Positions 34,300-43,567 of a stretch of DNA of 64,000 nt are shown here, one piece after another; within the stretch, counting starts at the first letter, position 1; every line of letters starts with the position of its first letter. The translations under genes and the position numbers were made by a program. Source of the stretch: SAR324 cluster bacterium REDSEA-S27_B3 (lineage in GTDB: Bacteria > SAR324 > NAC60-12); the NCBI GenBank assembly GCA_001627865.1, contig LUQO01000051.1, positions 1 through 64,000 of the forward strand, in the 5' to 3' direction. Under the pieces are notes generated by a model. It searched no databases. It worked only from the letters and a program-made list of their open reading frames with translations, and had not been told where the DNA came from.

Positions 34300-34878
34300 A
34301 TGGCAAAAACAAAAAAACATACTCCGGCTTTAGGTGCGGATTACAGCAGTAAAATGAAGAGTCGCTATTCAGAAAAGGTTAAACCTTCAGGGAAAAAATA
34401 TACTAAATCAGATCGTAGAGAAAATCGTGTAAAGGGTGATATGCAGGAAAATTCTAAACAGGAAAATATTAAGGAAATTAAATATCAGGGTGGATGTTTG
34501 TGCGGCGCAGTAAGATTCAATATTTACGGTCCGATGAGACAGGTAATAAACTGTCATTGCGGGCAGTGCCTTCACACTCACGGACATTTTGCCGCTTATA
34601 GTTCAGCAGCAAAAAAAGAGTTTCATTTTGTAAATGATTCCGGACTTAAATGGTTTCACTCCTCAGATAAAGCAAGGAGGGGATTTTGCCAGGAGTGCGG
34701 TGCCAGTCTTTTTTATGAGAGGCTTGGAGAAAAAAATCTCAGTATAGCCGCAGGTATGCTGGATGCAACAGAAAGACTTAATACGATTGCGCACATATTT
34801 ATTGATGACAAGCCTGATTATTATGAAGTTGATGACGATCTGCCAAAATTCAGCCAGTACCACAATAATGAGCTATAA
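34300..34878 (+). CDS. GFA-family (CENP-V/glutathione-dependent formaldehyde-activating-like) zinc protein
   Basis: A 192-residue protein. Residues about 66-180 form the GFA domain: GGCLCGAVRF near 68-77, NCHCGQCLHTHGHFAAYSS near 86-105 and GFCQECGASLFYER near 127-140, giving the seven cysteines that bind two zinc ions in this fold. The first 60 residues are a basic, probably disordered tail (many Lys and Arg). Family members were named for activation of formaldehyde by glutathione, but that activity is doubtful for most. The AGGGCAG site upstream supports the start at 34300. Confidence 0.82.
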   Translation: MAKTKKHTPALGADYSSKMKSRYSEKVKPSGKKYTKSDRRENRVKGDMQENSKQENIKEIKYQGGCLCGAVRFNIYGPMRQVINCHCGQCLHTHGHFAAYSSAAKKEFHFVNDSGLKWFHSSDKARRGFCQECGASLFYERLGEKNLSIAAGMLDATERLNTIAHIFIDDKPDYYEVDDDLPKFSQYHNNEL

Positions 34879-34931
34879 AGAATTATCTTAAGTTTTTTTG
34901 TGATTCCTACCTCAAGACTATTTAGACTAAG

Positions 34932-35984
34932 TCACAGAATCAGCATACAGTCTCCGTAGCTGAAAAATCTGTATTTCTCAGCCACTGCTTTACTATAAGC
35001 CTCCAGCAAATTTTCACGTCCGTAAAACGCTGAAACCATTATAAACAAAGTTGATTTTGGAAGATGGAAATTCGTAAGCAGCCCCTGAATCATCTTGAAT
35101 TTAAATGGTGGATAAATGAATAAATCTGTCCAACCGGAATTCATTTGGAAATTGTTTAGTGCCAGAGTTTCCAAAACACGCGTAGAAGTTGTTCCAAGTC
35201 CGATCACGCATTTTTTTGACTGCTGGTATTTTTTTAATTGAAGAAGTGTTTGAGGAGAAAGAAAAAAATATTCTGAATGCATTTTGTGTTCGCGTATATC
35301 CTCTTTTTCAATTGATGTAAAGGTCCCCAAACCGACATGTAGAGTAACCTCCAGAATTTCGATTCCTTTGTCACTGATTGCATTCAATATCTCTGTTGTA
35401 AAATGTAAACCTGCTGTTGGAGCGGCAATTGCTCCAGGCTGAGAAGCGAAACAGGTTTGGTAGCGTTCCCGGTCTTCAGTATTCTGAATTTCACTGGAGT
35501 TATTTCTTTTTATATAAGGCGGCAAAGGAGGTAATCCAACTTTTTGCAAGCGTGCTTTTAAAGTCTCCGGTTCATCAAATTCCAAAAGCCATTCCCCTTC
35601 CTCCAGCCTTTCCAGTGCCACAGCTCGAAGAGCACCTCCGCAAAATTCCAGCAATTCACCTTTTTTGATTCGTCCGGCTTTCCAAACGACAGCGCTCCAA
35701 TGTCCTTCGTTTTGTTCCTCAACCAACAATGCCTCTATCTTTGCTCCTGTTTTACGTCTGCCTGGAAGACGAACAGGGAGAACCTTGGTGTTGTTTATCA
35801 CCAGACAGGAATCCTGCGGTAAAAGGGTAATTATTTCTGAAAAGTTATGGTTTGAAATTCTATTCCTGGAACGATCAAGAAAAAGCATCCTTGATTGGTC
35901 CCGCCTTGGGGTGGGTTGCTGGGCAATGAGGGATTCAGGGAGTTGGTAATTGTATGAACTCAGCTTCCAGTCACTTGATGACAT
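34932..35984 (-). CDS. queA: S-adenosylmethionine:tRNA ribosyltransferase-isomerase
   Basis: A 350-residue enzyme of queuosine biosynthesis that transfers the ribosyl part of S-adenosylmethionine to 7-aminomethyl-7-deazaguanine in tRNA to give epoxyqueuosine. ATG at 35984 is preferred to a TTG five codons upstream. Characteristic segments are YQLPESLIAQQPTPRRDQSRM near 12-32, LVINNTKVLPVRL near 66-78, TAGLHFT near 196-202, HVGLGTF near 223-229 and LTNFHLPKSTLFIMVSAF near 306-323. It appears to be transcribed alone, toward the GFA gene. Confidence 0.92.
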   Translation of the reverse strand: MSSSDWKLSSYNYQLPESLIAQQPTPRRDQSRMLFLDRSRNRISNHNFSEIITLLPQDSCLVINNTKVLPVRLPGRRKTGAKIEALLVEEQNEGHWSAVVWKAGRIKKGELLEFCGGALRAVALERLEEGEWLLEFDEPETLKARLQKVGLPPLPPYIKRNNSSEIQNTEDRERYQTCFASQPGAIAAPTAGLHFTTEILNAISDKGIEILEVTLHVGLGTFTSIEKEDIREHKMHSEYFFLSPQTLLQLKKYQQSKKCVIGLGTTSTRVLETLALNNFQMNSGWTDLFIYPPFKFKMIQGLLTNFHLPKSTLFIMVSAFYGRENLLEAYSKAVAEKYRFFSYGDCMLIL

Positions 35985-36062
35985 TTTTTCAGGGATCAAG
36001 TAAATTCATATTCCAGGTCATAAGTTTTTTTATCTACAATTATTTTGCTGAGGCTGAATTAT

Positions 36063-36605
36063 CTAGTTTGTTTTATCCATGCCTGCCATTTTTTTCACGC
36101 GCTCTTCCGGAGGAATAACATTAGTAATTTTTGCACAAAATTTTTCATTGGAAATTACAACTTCTCCCTGAGCAATTAACTTACCATTGACTAAAATGTC
36201 CAGATCTTCTCCTACTAGACGATGTAAATCCAACACAGATCCCTGTCCGAGTGAAAGCAGATTGCTGATGCTCATTTTTGCTCTTCCAACTTCAAAAGTC
36301 ATTGTCAGTGGCATTTCGAGTAAAAATTTTACATCAACCCCATCCTCTTCTGAGGAAGAGTCAGATACAGCGGAAGAAGTGTCTGAGGCAGATTCAAGCA
36401 TTTCATCAAGATTATCTTCCGAAGAAGCAGTTTTTTCTGTAACTAAAGAACTGAGATCTTGACTGCTATCAATGTCTTCGGGGTTGGTTTTCTGCTCTTC
36501 CAACTCATCCATCAATGAATCCATATCATCTTCAGCATTGACCGCTTCTTCTTTTTCAACAGATTCGTTATTTTCCTGATCTTCCTGAACTTCCTCGTTT
36601 GCCAT
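36063..36605 (-). CDS. fliN: FliN-type flagellar motor switch protein
   Basis: A 180-residue protein with the FliN/SpoA fold in its last 85 residues: VDVKFLLEMPLTMTFEVGRAKMSISNLLSLGQGSVLDL near 90-127 and VNGKLIAQGEVVISNEKFCAKITNVIPPEER near 138-170. Residues 1-88 are a very acidic, repetitive and probably disordered extension (many E-E and D-S-S runs), as in several proteobacterial FliN proteins. FliN forms part of the C-ring that sets flagellar rotation direction. No other flagellar gene is near; the upstream neighbour (11 bp away) encodes a ferredoxin-like protein. Confidence 0.85.
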   Translation of the reverse strand: MANEEVQEDQENNESVEKEEAVNAEDDMDSLMDELEEQKTNPEDIDSSQDLSSLVTEKTASSEDNLDEMLESASDTSSAVSDSSSEEDGVDVKFLLEMPLTMTFEVGRAKMSISNLLSLGQGSVLDLHRLVGEDLDILVNGKLIAQGEVVISNEKFCAKITNVIPPEERVKKMAGMDKTN

Positions 36606-36616
36606 TTTTTACTCCA

Positions 36617-37285
36617 TCACATAAGTTCAGAAAGAAAAACTGATCCTCGATAAGCTGGGGCATAAACCATCCCTTGCTTTCGATTATCTAAATAATCAGG
36701 AATTTCTTCAGGAGTAAGTTGTCCATAAGCTCGTCCTGTTGGAAAATCAATCATTGTGGGAGCAAATCTGTGCCCGCCAAGATGGCTGCTTTCCCAGACT
36801 TCTATGTAATCCTCCTGTCCTTTTAGATGATAACGCATTTTATCAGCAAGTTCCTGTCCAAATTTGGCACAGCATTTATCATGCCTCCCGTGGGTACAGA
36901 TTAAAATATGATCTTTTTCAATTATATTAGCGGTATATCCAGAAACATGTCCCTGCATGAAATGTGATTTCAATACTTGTTGGATTTCTTCCGGAGGGAT
37001 TTTTGAATAATGTATTTTTGCCGGATAAATGAAAATGTCCGCATTTTCGTTGCTTAACTCTTTACGGCTTATCAGACGAATACTGATTTTTCCGCTTATT
37101 TCACTTTGAGCCCGCATCCATTCTTTCAAACCATCCGGAAAACCTCCTTTTGAATCAAGGGCCTCGTATTGCCAGTATTTTTTTGGCCATGTAATAAAAA
37201 CAAAATGCTCCGCAAAAGGAGCTGTTCCCGCCAGAGGTTCTCCGGACTGTCTGGTCAGCATACTGCAAAATTTTGAATTAAGCAT
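36617..37285 (-). CDS. Sucrase/ferredoxin-like family protein
   Basis: A 222-residue protein of the sucrase-ferredoxin-like (thioredoxin-like ferredoxin) family. The cysteine signature CTHGRHDKCCAKFG near residues 128-141, together with ESSHLGGHRFAPTMIDFP near 163-180 and GRAYGQLTPEEIPDYL near 182-197, is the usual pattern for a 2Fe-2S thioredoxin-like fold. The N-terminal half contains EHFVFITWPKKYW and TLICTH-like strands. The biological role of the family is poorly known. It lies 11 bp upstream of fliN on the same strand and is probably cotranscribed with it. Confidence 0.75.
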   Translation of the reverse strand: MLNSKFCSMLTRQSGEPLAGTAPFAEHFVFITWPKKYWQYEALDSKGGFPDGLKEWMRAQSEISGKISIRLISRKELSNENADIFIYPAKIHYSKIPPEEIQQVLKSHFMQGHVSGYTANIIEKDHILICTHGRHDKCCAKFGQELADKMRYHLKGQEDYIEVWESSHLGGHRFAPTMIDFPTGRAYGQLTPEEIPDYLDNRKQGMVYAPAYRGSVFLSELM

Positions 37286-37743
37286 ATTTTAACTTATCAA
37301 TGTTCAGGTTGTTAGAATTTAAGAAAACTGAAAAATTAAACTCGTAATGTTTTATAACAATCAAACTTGCCATCAATTCCAAGTTATTTGTTTACAATTC
37401 ATGTTTTCCGGCTGACTAACCTGCAATTCAAAAATTTTAATTAATGGATTTTTTTTACAGAGAGGAACCACTGCAGGATTATCTCAATTCTGTCTTTAAA
37501 TATCACATTAAATATTATGCATACTGTGTCAGATAAGAACATATTTTCAATTGCGAATGATGCTTGCTTGCACATGAGAAAGAAAAAATATCAACATCAA
37601 ATTTTGCAGAACAGTTATTGCATACAGAATTTGACAATTGCGAAAATTCTGTTATTTTCATCATAGAATGGTAAGTCATCTGTATTCCTCGATTGGATGA
37701 ATTATTCATTTCAATATTTCAAACAAATCATCAGTAGTCAAAC
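37286..37743. other. Intergenic region, no gene seen
   Basis: A 458-bp AT-rich divergent stretch. The only ORF-like piece (37515-37709, minus) has no start signal and unlikely composition. No tRNA cloverleaf, CRISPR or clear promoter was found. Confidence 0.4.
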
Positions 37744-38622
37744 ATGAGATCAGTTATTCAGGAAGAGTTATTCGGTTCAGAGCAATATACTCGTTTATGC
37801 AGCATCTGTAGGGGGGAATTCCCACGTTCCGGTGAGTTTTTTCCTGATGGGCGCTGTAATGACGGGATGGCATCATTTTGCAGAAAATGTGCTCACCTAA
37901 GAACTCAGCTGCGTCTATCTGCAAAAGATACTGACACACAATTTTCCCAGGAAAATATGCTGGTCAAGGAATGTGAAGAATGTGGTGAACGAAAGACAAT
38001 TCGGGAATTCTACATGTCTTCACATTCACAGGATGGTAAGACGTCATCATGCAAAAAATGTATGGACGCAAACTATGATCTGAAGCAAAAACATAAACTT
38101 AATCCTGAAGGGAAGTCTGTGTATTTTATTCAGGATTCAAGAAATAACAGAGTTAAAATATCTTCAGGCAGTAATCCTTTTCTTGATCTGGCTAACTTAC
38201 AGCAGGGATCTTCTGAGACGCTTCATATACTGGCCAGTTTCGAAGCAAATCAGGAAGAGTCTGCTGAAACAATTGTCAATACCCTGCAGAGCTTGTTTCA
38301 AACTCATCATTGCGGAAACGGATGGTTTGATATGGTGCCTTCGCTGGCACAGTACATTTCTCTTATACAGCAAGGAGACTCCGAAAAAGCTAAGCTCCTG
38401 CTCACTCCATTAGAAAATACTCAAAACGATTCCTTATCAAAGACTGCTCAAAAAGGAGGCGAAGGTGGGGCTGTTACTGTTGAGGGTCAGAATTATCCCA
38501 ATATTTCAGCTGCCGCGCAAGTCACAGGATACGCTTTTGAGCAACTGAAAGAACATCTTCAAAGCACTGAAAAAAACGGCACAACCGTCGCTGCGAAACA
38601 AAAAAAGCAGATAAGTCGCTGA
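37744..38622 (+). CDS. Zinc-ribbon protein with a degenerate GIY-YIG-like (T5orf172) domain
   Basis: A 292-residue protein. Two zinc-ribbon-like knuckles come first: C-x2-C near residues 18-21 paired with C-x2-C near 45-48, and KECEECGERK near 77-86 paired with CKKC near 103-106. Residues about 124-200 resemble the T5orf172/GIY-YIG fold: VYFIQDSRNNRVKIS, then LQQGSSETLHILASFE and a final GNGWFDM. The usual catalytic arginine and glutamate positions are not obvious. Residues about 248-276 (VEGQNYPNISAAAQVTGY) resemble a NUMOD1-type DNA-binding helix. I infer a DNA-binding, perhaps phage- or homing-nuclease-derived protein; activity is uncertain. Confidence 0.6.
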   Translation: MRSVIQEELFGSEQYTRLCSICRGEFPRSGEFFPDGRCNDGMASFCRKCAHLRTQLRLSAKDTDTQFSQENMLVKECEECGERKTIREFYMSSHSQDGKTSSCKKCMDANYDLKQKHKLNPEGKSVYFIQDSRNNRVKISSGSNPFLDLANLQQGSSETLHILASFEANQEESAETIVNTLQSLFQTHHCGNGWFDMVPSLAQYISLIQQGDSEKAKLLLTPLENTQNDSLSKTAQKGGEGGAVTVEGQNYPNISAAAQVTGYAFEQLKEHLQSTEKNGTTVAAKQKKQISR

Positions 38623-38923
38623 ATCGATAAGACTTCGCTTCTATTCTAAATTATAAATTAAATTTCAGGTAATGCTCCGGAAGAGTTATGTCTATAGCAG
38701 TTTTGTCCGGAACAATTGACTTAATTTAATGGCTAATCGGTAAGTCACAAAATCATCAGCAGTTTTGTCCGTAGTTGCTGACAAACACAAAATGCTGATC
38801 CGGAAATTGTTTTATCCCTGGTGGTTCTTTTTTTGGTAATCCTATACCCGACCCATGACGCCATCATTTAACGGTTCCTGTTCTGTGTCATGATAACTTC
38901 CAACTCCAAACCATGGTAGCATT
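38623..38923. other. Intergenic region, no gene seen
   Basis: A 301-bp stretch between two plus-strand genes. AGCAGTTTTGTCCG occurs twice (38696-38709 and 38758-38771), and TCCGGA/TCCGTA sequences are frequent. These are short and may be chance. No terminator with a T-tract was identified. Confidence 0.4.
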
Positions 38924-40744
38924 ATGCGACAACTTCTGCTGAGCATCCTCTCGTTTTTAATCATCATCCTTTCAGCTTACGCTGAAAGCATTCCCTATGA
39001 AAATTTGGTCGGAGTTTGGGCTTCCTCGCAAAACAGGGTTAATCACGATCTCACCCAAGCTCAGGTCTCGGAACTGTGCGGGATGGGAGTCCTGATCCTC
39101 CATCCTGACCGGAACATTGGCATTCATATCCGGCCCAAACTGGACGGCAAGCTGCTGGGGTCGATGGACGTCCTCTCCAAGCAGCCTTGCACCTATGTGG
39201 ACAACCAACTGACCTGCCAAGTTGAAGCAAGTGCGAGTGGAAAGTCGCTGGGCGGGGGGCCGTTTTTCGTTCGCTTCGAGAAAGTGCGGGAAAACGTTTA
39301 CGACATGACCTCGCTTAAGCCGGACGGTCAGACGGTGGACAAGGTTGAGACTGCCTACCGCTGTCCGCTGACGATCCCAGAAGCACTGGCATGGGTGGAA
39401 GAGAATTCGGAACTGGGTGAACTGGGCGAAAAATTGGGAGAGGCCCTGGACTTGTTTGAGGATACGGACTTGCCCATCTCGCAGAAAGCGGAGGCACTCC
39501 AGCAAAAAGCTAAGTCCGGAGATGCAAGGGCACAAGCCGGATTAGGCACTCTGCACCTGATGGCTGCGGTCAGCGCAACTGGCGTTGAACACGATCCGGA
39601 CCTAGGCCTGGAACTTCTCAACCAGGCAGCAGAAAAGCAGGTTGCTTCTGCGTATGTGATGCTGGGAAGCGCCAATATGATTCCGGGATTAGCCAAAGCA
39701 AAGCAGGATTTTGCGGCGGCTTACGGTTGGTACGAGAAGGCGGCACAGGCCGGAAGGGCTGACGCCCTCAATGTTACAGGGATGATGAGGTTGTTTGGCC
39801 TTGGCACGGAACAGAATGGACCACAAGCCGTGAAGAGGTTGACACGTGCGGCGGAACTAGGCAATCACTCATCGCATTTTAATCTTGGCATAATTCGTGT
39901 GTTTTTTCCCGAAGACCTCAAGCAACGCTGGCAGGTTTCACTGAAGCAAGACCCACTGATCGGTATGATGCACCTCAATCTTGCTACCGAGCAAAAACAT
40001 GAACCAGCTCAGATGGTGCTGCAGTTTCTCAACCAGAAAAGACACCCTGATCTGGCTTCCACTGCGAGTGAAAAAGCAAAACAATGGAAAAAACAGCATC
40101 TCCGGAAAACTGGGTTTAACCCAGATTATCCTGATTCAAGTGTTCTGATGGATTTCAAGATTGAAGGCGGGCAAATTAAATTCGGTGATGCCAACATCAA
40201 TGCAAAACTGGAGTGGTCGCTGGGAGCTGGTACTAAACTGGTAAATCGAAAGAAGACACAAAGTACCGGAAACAAACAATTGTTGTTGAACAAATGGCGT
40301 AGTTTTGATGATTGCAATTCATCCATCTTTCTTCTGGATGGTGATGGAAATGAATTCAATCTAATGCATAAAGATGCAATCCAAGAACATGGATATAAAA
40401 TTAGCCAGGATCAAAAATTTATAAATGATAAATGGTTGTTATTTTTATACGCAAAATCTGAAGTAAGTGAGAACTCTATTAAAGGAAAATATTACGATAT
40501 GTTGGAAAATAGTTATTCATATTTTGACAGCAGTTATAGATTCGAAACAAAAAATAATAAAACTGCTCTTGTTCTTGTGATTAAGGAATACTATTTGTTT
40601 GACGAAAATGGAAAAAAGATTAAGCAGGATGTTTCAGGATGGGACCAATTTGTAATTATTGACTGTAATATCAGTAATATAAGAGGAGATAAAGAATTTT
40701 CTGCTCAATTTGAACATATCAGGAAATTGTACTATAAAAAATGA
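38924..40744 (+). CDS. Secreted Sel1-repeat protein
   Basis: A 606-residue exported protein with a signal peptide at residues 1-20 (LLSILSFLIIILSAYA). Residues about 22-150 form an unknown domain with four cysteines (CGMG, PCTYV, LTCQV, YRCPL). Residues about 190-360 carry Sel1-type (TPR-like) repeats, for example AGLGTLHLMAAVSA, EKQVASAYVMLGSANM, AAYGWYEKAAQAGRADALNVTGMMRLFGLGTE and RAAELGNHSSHFNLGII. The C-terminal 200 residues are unassigned and encoded by distinctly more AT-rich DNA than the first two thirds, hinting at a mosaic gene. Sel1 arrays usually bind other proteins. Confidence 0.7.
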   Translation: MRQLLLSILSFLIIILSAYAESIPYENLVGVWASSQNRVNHDLTQAQVSELCGMGVLILHPDRNIGIHIRPKLDGKLLGSMDVLSKQPCTYVDNQLTCQVEASASGKSLGGGPFFVRFEKVRENVYDMTSLKPDGQTVDKVETAYRCPLTIPEALAWVEENSELGELGEKLGEALDLFEDTDLPISQKAEALQQKAKSGDARAQAGLGTLHLMAAVSATGVEHDPDLGLELLNQAAEKQVASAYVMLGSANMIPGLAKAKQDFAAAYGWYEKAAQAGRADALNVTGMMRLFGLGTEQNGPQAVKRLTRAAELGNHSSHFNLGIIRVFFPEDLKQRWQVSLKQDPLIGMMHLNLATEQKHEPAQMVLQFLNQKRHPDLASTASEKAKQWKKQHLRKTGFNPDYPDSSVLMDFKIEGGQIKFGDANINAKLEWSLGAGTKLVNRKKTQSTGNKQLLLNKWRSFDDCNSSIFLLDGDGNEFNLMHKDAIQEHGYKISQDQKFINDKWLLFLYAKSEVSENSIKGKYYDMLENSYSYFDSSYRFETKNNKTALVLVIKEYYLFDENGKKIKQDVSGWDQFVIIDCNISNIRGDKEFSAQFEHIRKLYYKK

Positions 40745-40775
40745 TTAGCAGCACGAAAACATTTTCTTCAACCAA

Positions 40776-41774
40776 TTAACCAATAGTTAAAACAGCAGCT
40801 CCGTTTATGCGGCTTTGCTTCAGGTCCAGCAGAGCCTGATTTGCTTGTTCCAGCCGGTAGAGATTCACTTCTGTACGGATAGGAATTTCACCGGCAAGTT
40901 TAAGAAGCTCCATTCCGTCCTGATATGTGGCATTTGTGGCGCTCATCATTGCTCTTTCTCCGTAAAGAAACCGATAAGGAAACTTGGGAATGTCACTCAT
41001 GTGAATACCCGCAGAGACCACTGTTCCTCCTTTGCGTAAATAGTTCAGGCTTTCAACCATTAAATTTCCTGCCGGAGCAAAGATCAACGCGCTGTCCAGT
41101 TCTACTCCGGGATCATCATAAAGACCTCCGGACCAGACCGCGCCCAATTCCTCAGCATGGAGCTGGTGTTCTTCACTTCGTGTGAAAACGTAAACCTCAC
41201 AATTCAAGTGGACTGCAACCTGTATAGTTATGTGCGCTGATGCGCCAAAACCATATATTCCCAACTTCTCTCCGGACTTGATTCCACAAAGTTTCAGCGA
41301 ACGATATCCAATTATTCCGGCGCAAAGTAATGGTGCTGCCTGTCGGTCAGCTATTGTTTCCGGAAGTTTATAGACAAACTGTGCTGGTACAGTTACATAT
41401 TCAGCATAGCCGCCGTTAAAATTAAGTCCGTTAAACTGTGCTGAATCGCAAAGGTTTTCTCTGCCTCCACAGCAATAATCACAGCGACAGCATGTTGAGT
41501 TCATCCATGGTACTCCCACTCGGTCACCTGTCTTCAACTCATCTACGCCCTTACCGGTCTCCTCAATCATTCCAACAACCTGGTGTCCGGGAATGATGGG
41601 TAATTCCTGTGTTACAAGTTCTCCCTCAACTATATGCAAATCCGTACGGCAAACAGCACAACAGGATACTCGAATCAGGACTTCTGATTCTTCCGGTTTC
41701 CTTAAATCAAGAATTGCACTTTTAAGCGGTTTTTCCTCAACCAAACTGGGACGGTGAAGCATCATGGCCTTCAT
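40776..41774 (-). CDS. Zinc-dependent alcohol dehydrogenase family protein
   Basis: A 332-residue medium-chain dehydrogenase. Catalytic-zinc ligands lie in CAVCRTDLH near 38-46 and PGHQVVGMIEETG near 62-74. The structural-zinc lobe CCRCDYCCGGRENLC near 95-109 is complete. The coenzyme motif reads GIYGFGASAHITIQVA near 173-188, in which the usual third glycine region is GASAH, as in some short-chain alcohol dehydrogenases of this subgroup. The substrate is unknown; an NAD(P)-dependent alcohol or aldehyde is expected. It faces proS divergently. Confidence 0.85.
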   Translation of the reverse strand: MKAMMLHRPSLVEEKPLKSAILDLRKPEESEVLIRVSCCAVCRTDLHIVEGELVTQELPIIPGHQVVGMIEETGKGVDELKTGDRVGVPWMNSTCCRCDYCCGGRENLCDSAQFNGLNFNGGYAEYVTVPAQFVYKLPETIADRQAAPLLCAGIIGYRSLKLCGIKSGEKLGIYGFGASAHITIQVAVHLNCEVYVFTRSEEHQLHAEELGAVWSGGLYDDPGVELDSALIFAPAGNLMVESLNYLRKGGTVVSAGIHMSDIPKFPYRFLYGERAMMSATNATYQDGMELLKLAGEIPIRTEVNLYRLEQANQALLDLKQSRINGAAVLTIG

Positions 41775-42081
41775 GACATACCTTTTAACTGCAAAAGTAA
41801 AATGAGAACTATGAAACTATAAAACTTCAATGTGATTTAATTGTTTAGAAGACATATCAATGATATACCCTGGACTAATCATGCTCAAGCAATGAACTTC
41901 ATTATCACCTTAGTACATTTGAAATTATTTTAATGCATTTCAAATTGGTCTTGTAAATACGCTGTAAAATTTGTATTTTTGAAAGCTCAATCCAATCAAG
42001 ACCATTCAGGCTTACTAACATTTCTCCATTGAATGATGGAATAAAACCTCCTGTAGTTTTTCCCAATCAATTACTGCCAAA
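41775..42081. other. Divergent intergenic region, no gene seen
   Basis: A 307-bp AT-rich region between the alcohol dehydrogenase and proS. It should hold promoters for both directions, but none was assigned with confidence and no T-box or other leader structure was recognised. Confidence 0.4.
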
Positions 42082-43521
42082 ATGGCAAAAAACATTACGC
42101 CCCGCAAAGATAATTACTCTCAATGGTATCTTGATGTAATTGCGGCCGGGGAGCTTGCTGACTACGCGCCTGTAAAAGGCTGTATGGTGATCAGACCAAC
42201 TGGTTTTGCAATATGGGAAGCAATGCAGTCTCGTCTGGACCGCATGTTCAAAGAAACAGGTCATGTCAATGCATCATTTCCCTTATTGATTCCCAAGCAC
42301 TTTATGGAACGTGAAGCAGAGCATGTTGAAGGATTCAGTCCGGAATGTGCTGTTGTAACACATGGTGGCGGCAAGGAGCTTGAAGAACCTTTGATGATTC
42401 GGCCAACGTCTGAGACAGTGATCGGGCACATGTATTCCCAATGGATTCAAAGTTACAGGGACCTGCCGGTATTGATCAATCAGTGGTGCAATGTGCTGCG
42501 CTGGGAAATGCGGACTCGTCTGTTTTTGCGTACCTCTGAATTTCTCTGGCAGGAAGGACATACAGCCCATGAAACAGCTGAAGAAGCACAGGAAGAAACC
42601 TTGCGGATGCTGGAAATCTACCGCATTTTTCAGGAAGAATATCTGGCGATTCCTGTGATTACAGGTATTAAATCTGAATCAGAAAAATTTCCTGGCGCAT
42701 TATCAACATATTCAGTTGAAGCAATGATGCAGGATGGTAAAGCGCTACAAGCTGGGACATCACACAATCTAGGCCAAAATTTCGCGAAGGCTTTTGAGAT
42801 AGATTTTCTTGATCGTAATAACAATCAAAAATATGTCTGGACAACAAGCTGGGGGGCTTCTACACGTATGATAGGAGGTTTGATAATGACTCATAGTGAT
42901 GATGACGGATTGATTCTTCCACCAAAAATAGCACCTGTTCAAGTGGCGATTGTTCCAATATTCAACAATGAACAGGAACGCAGCGAAACCTTGGAGTTTG
43001 CAGAAAATATTGCAAATCGACTGAAAGAAAAAATAGATCTGCTTCAGATAAAAATTGATACCTCTGATAATTTAAGACCTGCCGATAAGTTTTTTTATTG
43101 GATTCAGCAGGGAGTGCCTGTAAGGATTGAAGTTGGTCCGCGGGATGTAAAAAAACAATCTGCCATGGTTGCAAGACGGGATATTCGTGATAAAAACCCT
43201 GTTCCGGTTGAACAAATTACTCAGCATGTTGTAGAGTTGTTGGAAAAGATTCAGAAAAACTTGTTTGAACGGGCTTTTGAATATAAAAAAGAAAAAACCA
43301 GAACTGCCTCTACCTATGCTGAATTTAAGGAAATACTTGCTGAACATGGCGGATTCATATTGGCACACTGGGACGGATCAAGAGAAACCGAAGCAAAAAT
43401 CAAACAGGAAACTAAGGCAACTATACGCTGTCTTCTACTTGAAAAAAATCCTGAAGCAGGAAAATGTATAGTAACCGGCGGACCATCCTCGCAAAGAGCT
43501 TTGTTTGCAATTGCGTACTAA
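42082..43521 (+). CDS. proS: Prolyl-tRNA synthetase, archaeal/eukaryotic type
   Basis: A 479-residue class II aminoacyl-tRNA synthetase that charges tRNA-Pro. It is the short form without the editing insertion of the common bacterial type. Class II motifs are visible: motif 1 around PTGFAIWEAMQSRLD, motif 2 in VLRWEMRTRLFLRTSEFLWQEGHTAHET near 138-165, and motif 3 near TSWGASTRMIGGLIMTHSDDDG near 254-275. The C-terminal anticodon-binding domain and a zinc-less tail ending RALFAIAY follow. It leads a probable operon with the PRPP-synthetase-like gene and trkA. Confidence 0.9.
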   Translation: MAKNITPRKDNYSQWYLDVIAAGELADYAPVKGCMVIRPTGFAIWEAMQSRLDRMFKETGHVNASFPLLIPKHFMEREAEHVEGFSPECAVVTHGGGKELEEPLMIRPTSETVIGHMYSQWIQSYRDLPVLINQWCNVLRWEMRTRLFLRTSEFLWQEGHTAHETAEEAQEETLRMLEIYRIFQEEYLAIPVITGIKSESEKFPGALSTYSVEAMMQDGKALQAGTSHNLGQNFAKAFEIDFLDRNNNQKYVWTTSWGASTRMIGGLIMTHSDDDGLILPPKIAPVQVAIVPIFNNEQERSETLEFAENIANRLKEKIDLLQIKIDTSDNLRPADKFFYWIQQGVPVRIEVGPRDVKKQSAMVARRDIRDKNPVPVEQITQHVVELLEKIQKNLFERAFEYKKEKTRTASTYAEFKEILAEHGGFILAHWDGSRETEAKIKQETKATIRCLLLEKNPEAGKCIVTGGPSSQRALFAIAY

Positions 43522-43567
43522 ATTTAATGCAATTCACCAAAGATCAATCTTTAATTAAACCGGAATT

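Noticed and set aside
37515-37709. A minus-strand ORF of 64 codons between the ferredoxin-like and zinc-ribbon genes
   Set aside because: No ribosome binding site, odd composition (many Ser, Cys and Asn) and AT-rich surroundings; likely chance.
38696-38771. Short repeat AGCAGTTTTGTCCG occurring twice before the Sel1 gene
   Set aside because: Only 14 bases long and not part of a larger unit; could be chance.
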